From assembly GCF_000308375.1 (NCBI RefSeq), contig NZ_BAFQ01000294.1, positions 1 to 64,000 of the forward strand: a stretch of DNA of 64,000 nt, read 5' to 3'. Positions 35,046 to 43,848 of this stretch are shown here, piece after piece. Position 1 is the first letter of the stretch, and each line of letters starts with the position of its first letter. Below the pieces are notes generated by a model. The model ran no database searches. It worked only from the letters and a program-made list of their open reading frames with translations, and had not been told where the DNA came from. The position numbers and the translations under genes are program-made. This DNA comes from Nocardia aobensis NBRC 100429 (GTDB lineage Bacteria; Actinomycetota; Actinomycetes; Mycobacteriales; Mycobacteriaceae).

Positions 35046-35142
35046 CCTGCCCTTGGCGAGCCGAGTTTGTCGGTGAGGCTGGGCGGCTGTCAGAGGGGGC
35101 GAGCGGGTTTCGGCAGTGCGCTCGGGCGCTACAGCCGGTTCG

Positions 35143-35778
35143 TCAGCTTCGGTAGCGGTCCGCCGGGTGATGTTTCTCGGAGATCCGCCCGTAGGATGCG
35201 GGACCGGAATACTCCCACGCCACCGTGCCGGCATCGAGATCGGAGATCACGTCTCGTACCCAGCTGAGCTCGGCGGCGATCATCGCGCGGACATACTGGG
35301 GTGCCATCCAATGACGGCGTGGCGCCGCATTGGTAGCCGCCGATTCGTACGTCGCGCCGGCGCGTGCGAGGGCGTCTGTGAGATGCTTGACTCGCTCGCG
35401 CAACAACCCGAGTGCATGGTCCTTGAGGGAGGAGTGCACCTGAGCCAAGGCGACCGAAACGAGGGATACGCCTGCGCGGGTTCCGCAGGGTCTCGGCGAT
35501 CTTGTCTCGCAATGCCTTTCGGCCGACATCGGTAACATCGTACATAGCCCGTTCCGGCCGGCTCCTCTCGCGATCGATCCCCTTGGTGCTTACCAGCTCT
35601 TGTTCGGCCAGCCGCGTGACCGTGTGGTATATCGAGCCGGTCCGCACCTTGAGTAGTTCGTCTCCGAGGCGACCAACAAGCAACTGCTGCATCTCATATG
35701 GATGCTTGGTCGTTCTTCGAGTAACGCAAGAACGGCTATCGCCAAAGGTGTCACGGCAGGCTGCGCCCGCTGCGTCAT
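35143..35778 (-). pseudogene. PadR regulator paralogue with two frameshifts
   Basis: The reverse strand opens at ATG 35778 (MTQRAQPAVTPLAIAVLALLE), shifts frame near 35700 to continue as MQQLLVGRLGDELLKVRTGS with YHTVTRLAEQELVSTKGIDR, and shifts again near 35460 to VSLVSVALAQVHSSLKDHAL and YVRAMIAAELSWVRDVISDL. Every block matches the intact PadR at 9163-9903. It is a decayed duplicate. Confidence 0.85.
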
Positions 35779-35911
35779 CGGGGTACCTCTCCCTGCTGCA
35801 CGGTTTCGAGCGGGCATGTGACGTGGACCGAACGAGCTATGGCGGAACCGTGCGCGGTCACCTCACTGTGTGAATCCAAATGTTAGCATATCATCGACAT
35901 CTTGACATCAT

Positions 35912-35921
35912 ATGGATACGA
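35912..35921. promoter_or_regulatory. ATGGATACGA box between padR pseudogene and tetR
   Basis: A near match to TTGGATACAA in the intergenic region shared by the decayed PadR gene and the divergent TetR gene. GAATCCAAA at 35872-35880 may be a partial second copy in opposite orientation, about 40 bases away. Confidence 0.4.
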
Positions 35922-36024
35922 AGGAGGGGATCGGCTTGGCAGTCGCAGTCGGCGCGGCTCGGTCTGCTCAGTCACGTCGCGATTGGATCGTATTGGTAGA
36001 GCAGGCAAAGCGTGGTCGTAGCTA

Positions 36025-36645
36025 ATGCCTCGGCCAAAGTCTCTGACGGCAGGAGAAATCGCTGCGGCGGCGCTGGCCGTCATCGATCGTAACGCTCTCG
36101 ATGCCCTCACTATTCGTGCCGTCGCCGAAGAGTTGGGTATGAGCACGATGTCGATATATCGGTACGTCAAGGGTCGGGAGGAACTCGAAAGATATATTGT
36201 CGACCTCGTGATCGCGTCAATCGATGTCTCGCTGGAGGAGCATTTATCGTGGCGCGAGCGGATCCGCATACTGCTACAACGGTTTCGGGATAGCGTCGCA
36301 AGGCACCCGCAGGTAGCACCGCTGTTGCTCAACTATTGTTTTGATTCCGAAAGTGCCTTGCCCTGGATGGAAGGGTTGCTGGAGACCTTAGCAGAAGCCG
36401 GTTTCGCGGGCGAACGACGATACATTGCCCTTCGGTTGATGGCCAGATTTGTGTCCAACTCGGTCCAAGGGCAGTACATGCGTGGGTCTATTGAGCAATC
36501 GAATCCTCCGGCGAATCGAGCAGGCAGAAGTTTTCCGTTGGCGGCAGAAATTCCTATTCATGCCCGCAACGTCACGGCTGATCGAGAGTTCAGCGATCAG
36601 CTGGCCATAATACTCGATGGTCTCGCAGTCACGATTGAGAATTGA
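36025..36645 (+). CDS. TetR family transcriptional regulator
   Basis: A 206-residue TetR protein: LTAGEIAAAALAVIDRNALD, AVAEELGMSTMSIYRYVKGR form the DNA-binding domain and the C-terminal part (HPQVAPLLLNYCFDSESALP) resembles the tetracyclin-repressor-like TetR_C_1 class. The gene is intact while its divergent neighbour, a PadR paralogue, is decayed. Its target is unclear; the hyu operon lies 1 kb downstream beyond IS and LysR fragments. Confidence 0.88.
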   Translation: MPRPKSLTAGEIAAAALAVIDRNALDALTIRAVAEELGMSTMSIYRYVKGREELERYIVDLVIASIDVSLEEHLSWRERIRILLQRFRDSVARHPQVAPLLLNYCFDSESALPWMEGLLETLAEAGFAGERRYIALRLMARFVSNSVQGQYMRGSIEQSNPPANRAGRSFPLAAEIPIHARNVTADREFSDQLAIILDGLAVTIEN

Positions 36646-36860
36646 GTTCACTTCACGGAAATCGGCTATTCATCAATCGCGGCAATTCAATTAGGACTCC
36701 CAACTCGTTGCTCTATCCTACCGTTGATGCCGAGCTCATTCTTGGACGAGTGAATATCGCGTACGCGGCGACAACGCACGACGTTGCGTTGCAGTGGTCG
36801 CATCATCAGGGGAGCGGTCACTATTACTGCGAGACACCCGAAACTGGAGCCGTCCCTGTT

Positions 36861-36995
36861 TCACCTGATCGAGGGTATGCGGGCGTCGATGAAATTGAGA
36901 AAGGCCCGGGATATCGCGTTTGCTGCCGGCTGAGCCACATGCAACCGGGCCGCCGCGCGGGTGAAGTGCCGTTCCTCAGCGGTCGCGAAGTGGCT
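36861..36995 (-). pseudogene. LysR-type regulator, fragment of the DNA-binding domain
   Basis: The reverse strand reads SHFATAEERHFTRAAARLHV and AQPA before diverging and stopping at 36861. This is the first helix-turn-helix of a LysR-type regulator (usual form FVAVAEEGHFTRAAERLHVA, QPSLSRQ). No other part is found. The rest of 36646-37022 shows no gene. Confidence 0.6.
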
Positions 36996-37022
36996 TCACC
37001 CGATCGAGGAGTGTGGGCAGCA

Positions 37023-37391
37023 TCAGGTGGTCGTTGACGTTGGCTGCGGATGGTGAGCGGGAAACCATTCGCGCAGGTCAGAATGTGTGCTTGGAACCGG
37101 CCTTGGCGCGGTCGACCGGGCTCGGACCTGTTGTGCCGCCCCTTTTTTCGCCCGCACGTGCGAGCTGTCGACCATGATCCGGCCGATGTCGATCAATCGG
37201 GCGGCGTGGGCGCGGGCAAGTGCGGCCTGATGGATCTGCTCGAACGTCCCGGCTTGCCAGTCTCGCAACCGGCGCCAACACGTCATCCCGGAACCGAACC
37301 CGAGTTCCTAGGGCAGGTCTTCCCACCCGACCCTGGTGATCCGCACAAACAAGATTCCCGCACGACCAGACGGGAGTCCATCTGCGCTGGT
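37023..37391 (-). mobile_element. IS5-family transposase, internal remnant
   Basis: On the reverse strand, AQMDSRLVVRE, then MTCWRRLRDWQAGTFEQIHQ, ALARAHAARLIDIGRIMVDS and SHVRAKKGAAQQ run on, with GPSPVDRAKAGSKHTF in a second frame. These are N-terminal and middle parts of an IS5-type DDE transposase, with frameshifts and no C terminus. The family matches the fragment at 31222-31462, in the opposite orientation. Confidence 0.78.
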
Positions 37392-37397
37392 CCCGGT

Positions 37398-37470
37398 GCA
37401 TGAGGACATGGGGGTGATGGCCACCTTCGATGTGCGGGATGGGCCGGATCCGGCCCGCTGACTCGATCAC
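37398..37470 (+). repeat. Duplicated 3' end of the multicopper oxidase gene
   Basis: About 73 bases here match 26641-26713 with only a handful of changes, including the codons for HEDMG-MATFDVRD, the stop codon and the first bases after it. The copy begins at the edge of the IS5 remnant, so it looks like a piece of the oxidase gene carried or left by an insertion event. Confidence 0.8.
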
Positions 37471-37626
37471 TGAGGTTGCAGATGCCCAGCCGGGCCAGAT
37501 GGTGTGTGTTCGGTTGGACATGCATCCATCTCACTCTGCGATCCAGCAGGATCGTCTTGCGCATGCCGCGAGCTACTGTGGCGCGTCAGACAGTGCATCA
37601 CGACGTGCCGATGAAGCAAGCCGAAA

Positions 37627-37657
37627 CTGTATCCAACTAGTTAATTTTCGTATACAG
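37627..37657. promoter_or_regulatory. Boxes upstream of the hyu operon
   Basis: CTGTATCCAA at 37627-37636 and TCGTATACAG at 37648-37657 lie 39 to 69 bases before the hyuA start. Both are close to the repeated TTGTATCCAA/TTGTATACAA pattern, the expected place for a GntR operator. Confidence 0.6.
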
Positions 37658-37695
37658 TCGAGAGCGGGGTTCGGTGGACACGAGGAGACTGGAAT

Positions 37696-39732
37696 ATGGC
37701 CGTAAGGATGGCAGTCGACATCGGGGGTACGTTCACGGATGTAGTGGCGTACGACGACGTGCGCGGGACACTGACGCTCGGTAAGGCACTGAGCACCCCG
37801 GAGAACCTCATCGACGGGATCTTCGAAGGTGTCCGGGCGGCGAATGTGTCCGAGGACGAGTTGTCCCTGGTGGTTCACGGTAGCACCGTCGTAGTCAACG
37901 CACTGATCGAACGCAAGGGTGCGCGGACAGCGCTGTTGACCACGCGTGGTTTTCGAGACGTCTACGAGATCGGTCGGATCAACCGCCCCGATGCGTTCAA
38001 TATGGCCTTCACGAAGCATCGGCCGCTGGTAGACCGGGCCATGATCTTCGAGGTCGACGAGCGATTGGCCGCCGACGGTTCGGTAATCGAAGAGCTGTAC
38101 GAGGAGGGGGTTCGGCAGGTCGCTCATCGGCTGCGTGAACTACGAGTCGAAGCTGTGGCTGTTGTGTTGCTGCACTCGTATCGCAACTCTGAACATGAGG
38201 TACGCGTTGGGAGAATCCTCGAGGAGGAGCTGCCAGGCTGCTACATCAGTATGTCCCATCAGATATCACGCGAGTATCGTGAATTCGAACGGACATCTAC
38301 GGTCGCGGCCAATGCATTCGTCGGCCCCGAAGTCAGCCGGTACCTCGGCCGCTTCGCCGATCGGCTGGGCTCCGAGAACGCACTTGCCGTGATGCAGTCG
38401 AATGGCGGTATTTCCGACGTCGCGACAGCCAAGGTGCAGTGTGTTCAGATGCTCGAATCCGGGCCGGCGGGCGGCGTTGTCGGCACCATCGCGATGTGTG
38501 AGCGCTTGGGCTATCGACAGGCCATCGCCTTCGATATGGGGGGGACCACAGCGAAATCGGCGGTAATCCGGGATCTCACGATGCCGCTTGCCAGCGACTA
38601 TTTCCTCGGTGGGTACGCAACCGGGTTGCCGATTCGAATCCCCTGCATCGATATCGTCGAAGTCGGGACAGGTGGCGGCAGCATCGCTTGGGTCGACAGT
38701 GCACAGGGTGTGCACGTCGGGCCTCGCAGCGCGGGCTCCGCCCCGGGGCCTGCCTGCTACGGACGGGGTGGGACCGATGCCACGATCACCGATGCGACAG
38801 TTGCTCTCGGACACCTGTCCCCCCAGGGCGAGCTGTTCGGCGGGTTGCGGCTGGACGGCGCCAAAGCGGTCGCTGCCGTCCAGGAGGTCGCCGACCGGAT
38901 CGGCGTCGACATGCCGGTAGCGGCCGCGGGAATCATCGCGATCGGCGCAGCGGCAATGGCTAATTCGGTCCGAGCCGTCACCACGGAACGCGGCCTGGAC
39001 CCACGTGACTTCGCAATGTTCGCATACGGCGGCAACGGCCCGCTGCATGTCTCGCTTGTGGCGCGCGAACTCGGCATCCGACACGTTGTCATACCGCCGA
39101 TGCCATCGGTTTTCTCTGCTGTCGGAATGCTGATGGCGAATCTTCGCCGAGATATCGTGCAAACGAAGGTTCGAACGCTTGATGCGGCAACAGCGGCAGA
39201 TGTGGACCACGAATTCCAGGAACTGGAGCTCGAATGCGAGAAGTCGCTTCGCGCGAGTGTGGTCGAATTCGGAGAAGTGCGATTCGAACGTGCAGCGGAC
39301 ATGCGGTATGTAGGACAAGAGCACACAGTAACCGTTCAGATTCCGCGAGACATATCCGGATCCGCAATTCGCCCCCTATTCGACGCGGCTCATGAGAAGC
39401 GTTACAGCCACAGCGCACCAGAGCAGCCGGCCCAGATCGTCAGCCTGCGTGTTTCCGCAGTCGGCGCGTTGCCTAAACCGCTTCTCTCCGGAATCGAGCC
39501 CGGAGGTCCCCGCCCGCCGGAAAATTCGGTCGTAGGTAGGCGTGAGGTAACGTTTTCGGCAGACGAAGGCCCGGTGTCTACTCCGGTGTTCGATCGAGCC
39601 GCACTGCGCGCCGGTAACGAAATCGATGGCCCGGCGGTGATCGACGAGCCGACAACCTCAGTCCTGGTGCGTCCTGGAGATACCGTCCTTGTCGACCCTT
39701 TCGGCAATCTGCTGATGACGATCGGAGCCTGA
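37696..39732 (+). CDS. hyuA: Hydantoinase/oxoprolinase A subunit (HyuA family)
   Basis: A 678-residue ATP-dependent subunit of the hydantoinase/5-oxoprolinase/acetone carboxylase group. The N terminus has the sugar-kinase-like nucleotide motif MAVDIGGTFTDVVAYD, HGSTVVVNALIERKGARTAL follows, and the hydantoinase_A core shows ESGPAGGVVGT, IAFDMGGTTAKSAVI and GTGGGSIAWVD. Such subunits activate the amide or ketone with ATP and work with the B subunit encoded next. GGAGA lies before the ATG. Substrate could be a hydantoin, a cyclic amide or a ketone such as acetophenone. Confidence 0.92.
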   Translation: MAVRMAVDIGGTFTDVVAYDDVRGTLTLGKALSTPENLIDGIFEGVRAANVSEDELSLVVHGSTVVVNALIERKGARTALLTTRGFRDVYEIGRINRPDAFNMAFTKHRPLVDRAMIFEVDERLAADGSVIEELYEEGVRQVAHRLRELRVEAVAVVLLHSYRNSEHEVRVGRILEEELPGCYISMSHQISREYREFERTSTVAANAFVGPEVSRYLGRFADRLGSENALAVMQSNGGISDVATAKVQCVQMLESGPAGGVVGTIAMCERLGYRQAIAFDMGGTTAKSAVIRDLTMPLASDYFLGGYATGLPIRIPCIDIVEVGTGGGSIAWVDSAQGVHVGPRSAGSAPGPACYGRGGTDATITDATVALGHLSPQGELFGGLRLDGAKAVAAVQEVADRIGVDMPVAAAGIIAIGAAAMANSVRAVTTERGLDPRDFAMFAYGGNGPLHVSLVARELGIRHVVIPPMPSVFSAVGMLMANLRRDIVQTKVRTLDAATAADVDHEFQELELECEKSLRASVVEFGEVRFERAADMRYVGQEHTVTVQIPRDISGSAIRPLFDAAHEKRYSHSAPEQPAQIVSLRVSAVGALPKPLLSGIEPGGPRPPENSVVGRREVTFSADEGPVSTPVFDRAALRAGNEIDGPAVIDEPTTSVLVRPGDTVLVDPFGNLLMTIGA

Positions 39733-39733
39733 G

Positions 39734-41506
39734 ATGAGCATTGATCCACTCTCCAACGGATCGGGCCGGAATGTCGATCCGATCACTGCCGAGATAATTC
39801 GGTCCGCATTGGTCGCGATCACCGACGAAATGAAGACCAATTTGATGCGAACCGCCTACAATTTGATCATATACGAGGCGCAGGACTTCACCGTAGGACT
39901 GTTCGATGTCGACGGAAATACCATGTCGATCGGGCTAGGGCTCCCGATGTTCATTCGTGGTCTCTCGGACGCGGTAAAGGCCAAGATCGAATTCTATGGT
40001 ATCGATGGAATTCATCCGGGCGACATCATCCTGACTAACGACGCATACATCATGGGCAGCCACCTAAATCACATGATTTTCACGCTGCCGATATTTCACG
40101 ACGGCGAACTGGTGGCTTTCGCATCGTCCATGGCCCATTGGCTGGATGTCGGGGGTGTGCTCGGTGGCACCACCACAGACATCTATTCGGAGGGATTGCA
40201 GGTACCGATCGTCAAGATCTTCAGAGAAGGTGTGCAGAACGACGAGCTCACCAGGCTCATCGCGACGAATGTCCGCTTCGAAGATTTGGCCATGGGCGAC
40301 TTCAATGCGCAGGTCGCAGCGATTCGTACCGGCGAGGCACGCATGCACACGCTTCTCGAACGCTATGGCGCCGACACTGTCCGAGACTGCGTTCGGCAGA
40401 TGTATCACCGTAGCGACGAACTGGCACGGCAGGCGGTTCTGCAGATTCCCGACGGTACCTACTCCGCGGAAGCGTATATGGACGACGACGGCGTCACGAT
40501 CGGACGTCAAGTGCCGATTCGAGTGCAGGTAGTGGTAGCCGGAGACTCGATGACTATCGATCTCGAAGGAATGAGTCCGCAAGTAGCGGGCTACTACAAC
40601 TCCGGGGCGACTGCTGGTCGGTCTGCGGCGCAAGTGGCATTCAAATGCATAACCTCACCTCTGGACTACCCGATCAACGACGGCGCGCTCAGTTCGCTCA
40701 ATGTCAAATTGCCACCCGGTACAGTAGTGAGCGCAGTGAAACCTGCTGCCATGCGCTGGTGGATGACCTATCCGATGACCGTGGTCGACTGCATATTCAA
40801 GGCGCTTGCGCCGGTACTTCCGAATGTCAGTATTGCCGGTCATCATGCTGACCTCGGTATGACGTTGTCGCATGGGACGGATCCCGAAGGTCGATTCTTC
40901 CAATTCGTTGGTGGGCCCCAAGGAGGTGGATGGGGCGCGACCTCGGCGGCCGACGGACAATCCGCGACTATCTGCGTCAATGACGGCGACACACACAACG
41001 CGCCGGTCGAGGTCACAGAAGCAAAGTCGCCGACCGTCAGGATCGAGGAGTACGCGCTTGTTCAGGATTCCGGCGGGCCGGGCCGCTTCCGGGGAGGCCT
41101 CGGAACACGGCTGAAGGTTCGGGCCAACGTGGATGTCCAGCTCAGCTCGTGGATCGAGCGAACAACTTGCGCCCCATGGGGTTTGGAACACGGGCACTCG
41201 GGCGTGGCGAACAGCATCAGGGTGGACCGAAGCGACGGCACGGAAGTCGAATTCCCAAATGGCAAAGTTCAAGGGATTTCCCTCGCCGCCGGCGATTGCC
41301 ACGTCGTTGTGGTTGGCGGCGGTGGTGGATTCGGTCCGCCATATGAGAGGCCGACCGGCGAGGTACTCGCTGACGTAAGGGCGGGATACGTATCCGTCGA
41401 CGCGGCTGAGCGCGACTACGGTGTCGTCGTGACGTCGAATAGTCAGGGCGACTTCGAAATCGATACCCATGCAACCGAATCGCTACGCAACGGAGACTTG
41501 TCATGA
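39734..41506 (+). CDS. hyuB: Hydantoinase/oxoprolinase B subunit (HyuB family)
   Basis: A 590-residue partner of HyuA: DPITAEIIRSALVAITDEMK, ETKTN-type start, then GIHPGDIILTNDAYIMGSHL with NHMIFTLPIF, and a glycine-rich end (GGPGRFRGGLGTRLKVR, VVVGGGGGFGPP) typical of hydantoinase_B. It begins one base after the HyuA stop and ends in an ATGA overlap with the dehydrogenase gene, so the three genes form one operon. The pair carries out ATP-dependent ring opening or carboxylation. Confidence 0.92.
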   Translation: MSIDPLSNGSGRNVDPITAEIIRSALVAITDEMKTNLMRTAYNLIIYEAQDFTVGLFDVDGNTMSIGLGLPMFIRGLSDAVKAKIEFYGIDGIHPGDIILTNDAYIMGSHLNHMIFTLPIFHDGELVAFASSMAHWLDVGGVLGGTTTDIYSEGLQVPIVKIFREGVQNDELTRLIATNVRFEDLAMGDFNAQVAAIRTGEARMHTLLERYGADTVRDCVRQMYHRSDELARQAVLQIPDGTYSAEAYMDDDGVTIGRQVPIRVQVVVAGDSMTIDLEGMSPQVAGYYNSGATAGRSAAQVAFKCITSPLDYPINDGALSSLNVKLPPGTVVSAVKPAAMRWWMTYPMTVVDCIFKALAPVLPNVSIAGHHADLGMTLSHGTDPEGRFFQFVGGPQGGGWGATSAADGQSATICVNDGDTHNAPVEVTEAKSPTVRIEEYALVQDSGGPGRFRGGLGTRLKVRANVDVQLSSWIERTTCAPWGLEHGHSGVANSIRVDRSDGTEVEFPNGKVQGISLAAGDCHVVVVGGGGGFGPPYERPTGEVLADVRAGYVSVDAAERDYGVVVTSNSQGDFEIDTHATESLRNGDLS

Positions 41507-42963
41507 CCGCGATATCCACCAACCCCGACGAACTCGATGACGCAACGGCGATCGACGAACTTGATCGCAGGTTCCACCAGATGCGTGCTGCATCTGGTGA
41601 ACAAAATACGCCAACACTCGACCAAAGGCGTGAGGACCTCACCGCGCTGGCAGGTGCCATGTTCGGCTTCCGAAAGCAGATTCAAGAAGCACTGGCTGCC
41701 GACTTTGCCGTGCACCCGACCCAGCTGACCGACTTGACGGAAGTGCTCGGTGTCGCCGGGCAAGCGCAATACGTAGCCAGCCAGCTGGAAGAGTGGGCAG
41801 CGCCCCAGCAGCGTTTCGTCGACCCACAATCCTTCGGTACTGCAACGGCAGAAATTCAGTACCAGCCCAAGGGCATTGTCGGAGTGCTGTCACCGTGGAA
41901 TTTTCCGTTCCTGCTGTCGCTGGGACCGCTGGTCGATATTCTGGCGGCCGGTAACCGGGCAATTCTCAAACCGTCGGAACTTGCACCCGCGAGCAGCATG
42001 GTGTTGGCTGATATCGTCTCGTCGACATTCGACAGCGATCGAGTCGCGGTCGTGACCGGCGGCGTCGCCCTGGCTCGGCGCTTCGCCGAATTGCGGTGGG
42101 ATCACCTGCTCTACACCGGGAACGCTACGGTGGGTCGTCAAGTGGCGGTAGCTGCCGCGCAGAATCTCGTACCGGTCACACTGGAACTGGGCGGCAAGAA
42201 CCCAGTGATCGTCCACAGCGACAGCGTCAACGAGGAGACGGTTGCACAGATCATCGGAAACAAACTGGCGAAGAATGGCCAGATTTGCATCGCTCCCGAC
42301 TATTGTCTGGTTCCCCGTTCACAGCTCGAAGAGTTCATTGAGCTTTCGATATCTCATACCTTCACTACCATGCCCGATTACGGGACTTCGCCGGACTGCA
42401 CCGGGATCATCAACGAGCGTCATCTGCGCCGATTGACCGGCGCGCTTGACGAAGCCCGTCAGCGTGGCGTGAAGGTTGTCGATCTCAAACCGAACGTCGA
42501 GATCGATCCGGCGACTCGGCAAATGCCGCTCACCCTCGTGGTGGATCCTCCGGAAGACCTAGCCGTGATGAATGAGGAGATATTCGGCCCCATCCTGCCG
42601 ATCAAGCCCTACGATACGATCGACGAGGCCGTCGGGTACATCAATTCTCACGACAAACCCCTCGGGCTGTACATCTTCACCAGGGATTCGCATGCAGCGC
42701 AGACCATCCTCGATCGCACCGCATCCGGAGGCGCCTGCATCAACACGTGCGCAGTGCAGGGTGTGCTTCCATCGTTGGGTTTCGGTGGTGTGGGAAGTAG
42801 TGGCTACGGCCGGCACCGAGGTGTGGAAGGATTCCGTGAATTTTCGAATCAACGTGGGGTCGTGACCCGCGGAACCGGAGACACCACAGCCGCATTTTTC
42901 CCGCCCTACTCTGGGCACGCCCAGCAAATCGTAGATGCCGTTTTCGGCGAGACTGCAGGATGA
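41503..42963 (+). CDS. NAD(P)-dependent aldehyde dehydrogenase
   Basis: A 486-residue aldehyde dehydrogenase resembling coniferyl-aldehyde-type enzymes. GVLSPWNFPFLLSLGPLVDI holds the conserved Asn134, LELGGKNP the general base Glu229, and NGQICIAPDYCLVP the nucleophile Cys262; EEIFGPILPI is the later signature. It would oxidise an aldehyde released in the pathway to its acid. The ATG overlaps the hyuB stop, so expression is coupled. Confidence 0.93.
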   Translation: MTAISTNPDELDDATAIDELDRRFHQMRAASGEQNTPTLDQRREDLTALAGAMFGFRKQIQEALAADFAVHPTQLTDLTEVLGVAGQAQYVASQLEEWAAPQQRFVDPQSFGTATAEIQYQPKGIVGVLSPWNFPFLLSLGPLVDILAAGNRAILKPSELAPASSMVLADIVSSTFDSDRVAVVTGGVALARRFAELRWDHLLYTGNATVGRQVAVAAAQNLVPVTLELGGKNPVIVHSDSVNEETVAQIIGNKLAKNGQICIAPDYCLVPRSQLEEFIELSISHTFTTMPDYGTSPDCTGIINERHLRRLTGALDEARQRGVKVVDLKPNVEIDPATRQMPLTLVVDPPEDLAVMNEEIFGPILPIKPYDTIDEAVGYINSHDKPLGLYIFTRDSHAAQTILDRTASGGACINTCAVQGVLPSLGFGGVGSSGYGRHRGVEGFREFSNQRGVVTRGTGDTTAAFFPPYSGHAQQIVDAVFGETAG

Positions 42964-43132
42964 ATGCGCTCTCCCGCTGCACGCGGCGCGGTGGGTGGTC
43001 TGATGAATTCTATGAGATCGTCCTAGAACGCAGAGTGCAAGGCACTGTAATGTCGATCGATCGCTCTGATTCCGGAGCTCGATCGCAGATCGACGCAATC
43101 ACTATACGTCTAACGACCTACCAGGAATGTTG

Positions 43133-43357
43133 ATGGACATTTCCGTATACACCTCCGCGGAGGAGATCCTCGATTATTTCGGAAAATGCCCTGTTTGTGG
43201 TTACCCCGCATCGGCGTGGCGATATACGCAGAGACACGCCGACGGCGCCGTCGCAAGCCTTGTCGTCGCACATTGCGGGCTTCCGTGCGGCTGGAGCGGC
43301 CCGGTCGAGCCGACGTCGATGACGCGAGTCGCGCGCCACCGAGTCCGGCGGGATTGA
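43133..43357 (+). CDS. Small cysteine-rich, zinc-ribbon-like protein
   Basis: A 74-residue protein (MDISVYTSAEEILDYFGK) with CPVCGYPASAWRYTQ and HCGLPCGWSG, two pairs of cysteines that could bind zinc. AGGA lies before the second of two adjacent ATGs, so 43133 is chosen. No named family is recognised. It stands alone, 170 bases after the aldehyde dehydrogenase. Confidence 0.5.
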   Translation: MDISVYTSAEEILDYFGKCPVCGYPASAWRYTQRHADGAVASLVVAHCGLPCGWSGPVEPTSMTRVARHRVRRD

Positions 43358-43454
43358 GTCTCCTTCGAGCAGCCAATTCCGAAGTAGCCTCCCGATACCT
43401 CATAGCATTTCGTCTAATCGGAGGGGCAGCCGAATCTCCGCTCAAAGGAGGGCA

Positions 43455-43651
43455 CGTTTGGCTCCGTCACGATCACCGGCCACGTCGCCCTCCCCGGCAC
43501 CTGCGACAAAGTCACAGCCGGCCGCTGGATCGTCGAGCTAACCTTCGACCTGCTTCACCAGTACCGACGACTGCCCATCCGATGGGAACGCCGCACCTAC
43601 ATCCATCACGGATTCCTCAACCTCGCCGCAGCACTGATCTGCTGGCGATGA
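43455..43651 (+). mobile_element. IS5-family transposase, C-terminal remnant
   Basis: In the frame ending at the TGA 43649-43651 the sequence reads CDKVTAGRWIVELTFDLLHQ and YRRLPIRWERRTYIHHGFLN, LAAALICWR. It matches the C-terminal region of IS5-type transposases (RWVVERTFAWLHQ-RRL--RWERR). The preceding part is not transposase-like. The stretch from 43652 to 43848 holds no gene. Confidence 0.7.
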
Positions 43652-43848
43652 CTCAGCAACCGAACCCGATAGGAGCTCTTAAGTCTCAACTGAAGGAAGT
43701 GCCAAACCGTCGAACGACTCCGATATTGCCGTTTCGACGGAGGCCTACGGAAACGCACATTCGCTTGCCCACGGTGGAGTCAGATGCCTTCCTCAGTCGC
43801 TGGGTAACGTTGCGCCGCAACACTGGTATGTACGCGGGATGACCTCAT

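Noticed and set aside
38266..39324. Reverse frame of 352 codons opposite hyuA
   Set aside because: Antisense shadow; hyuA has complete family motifs through the region.
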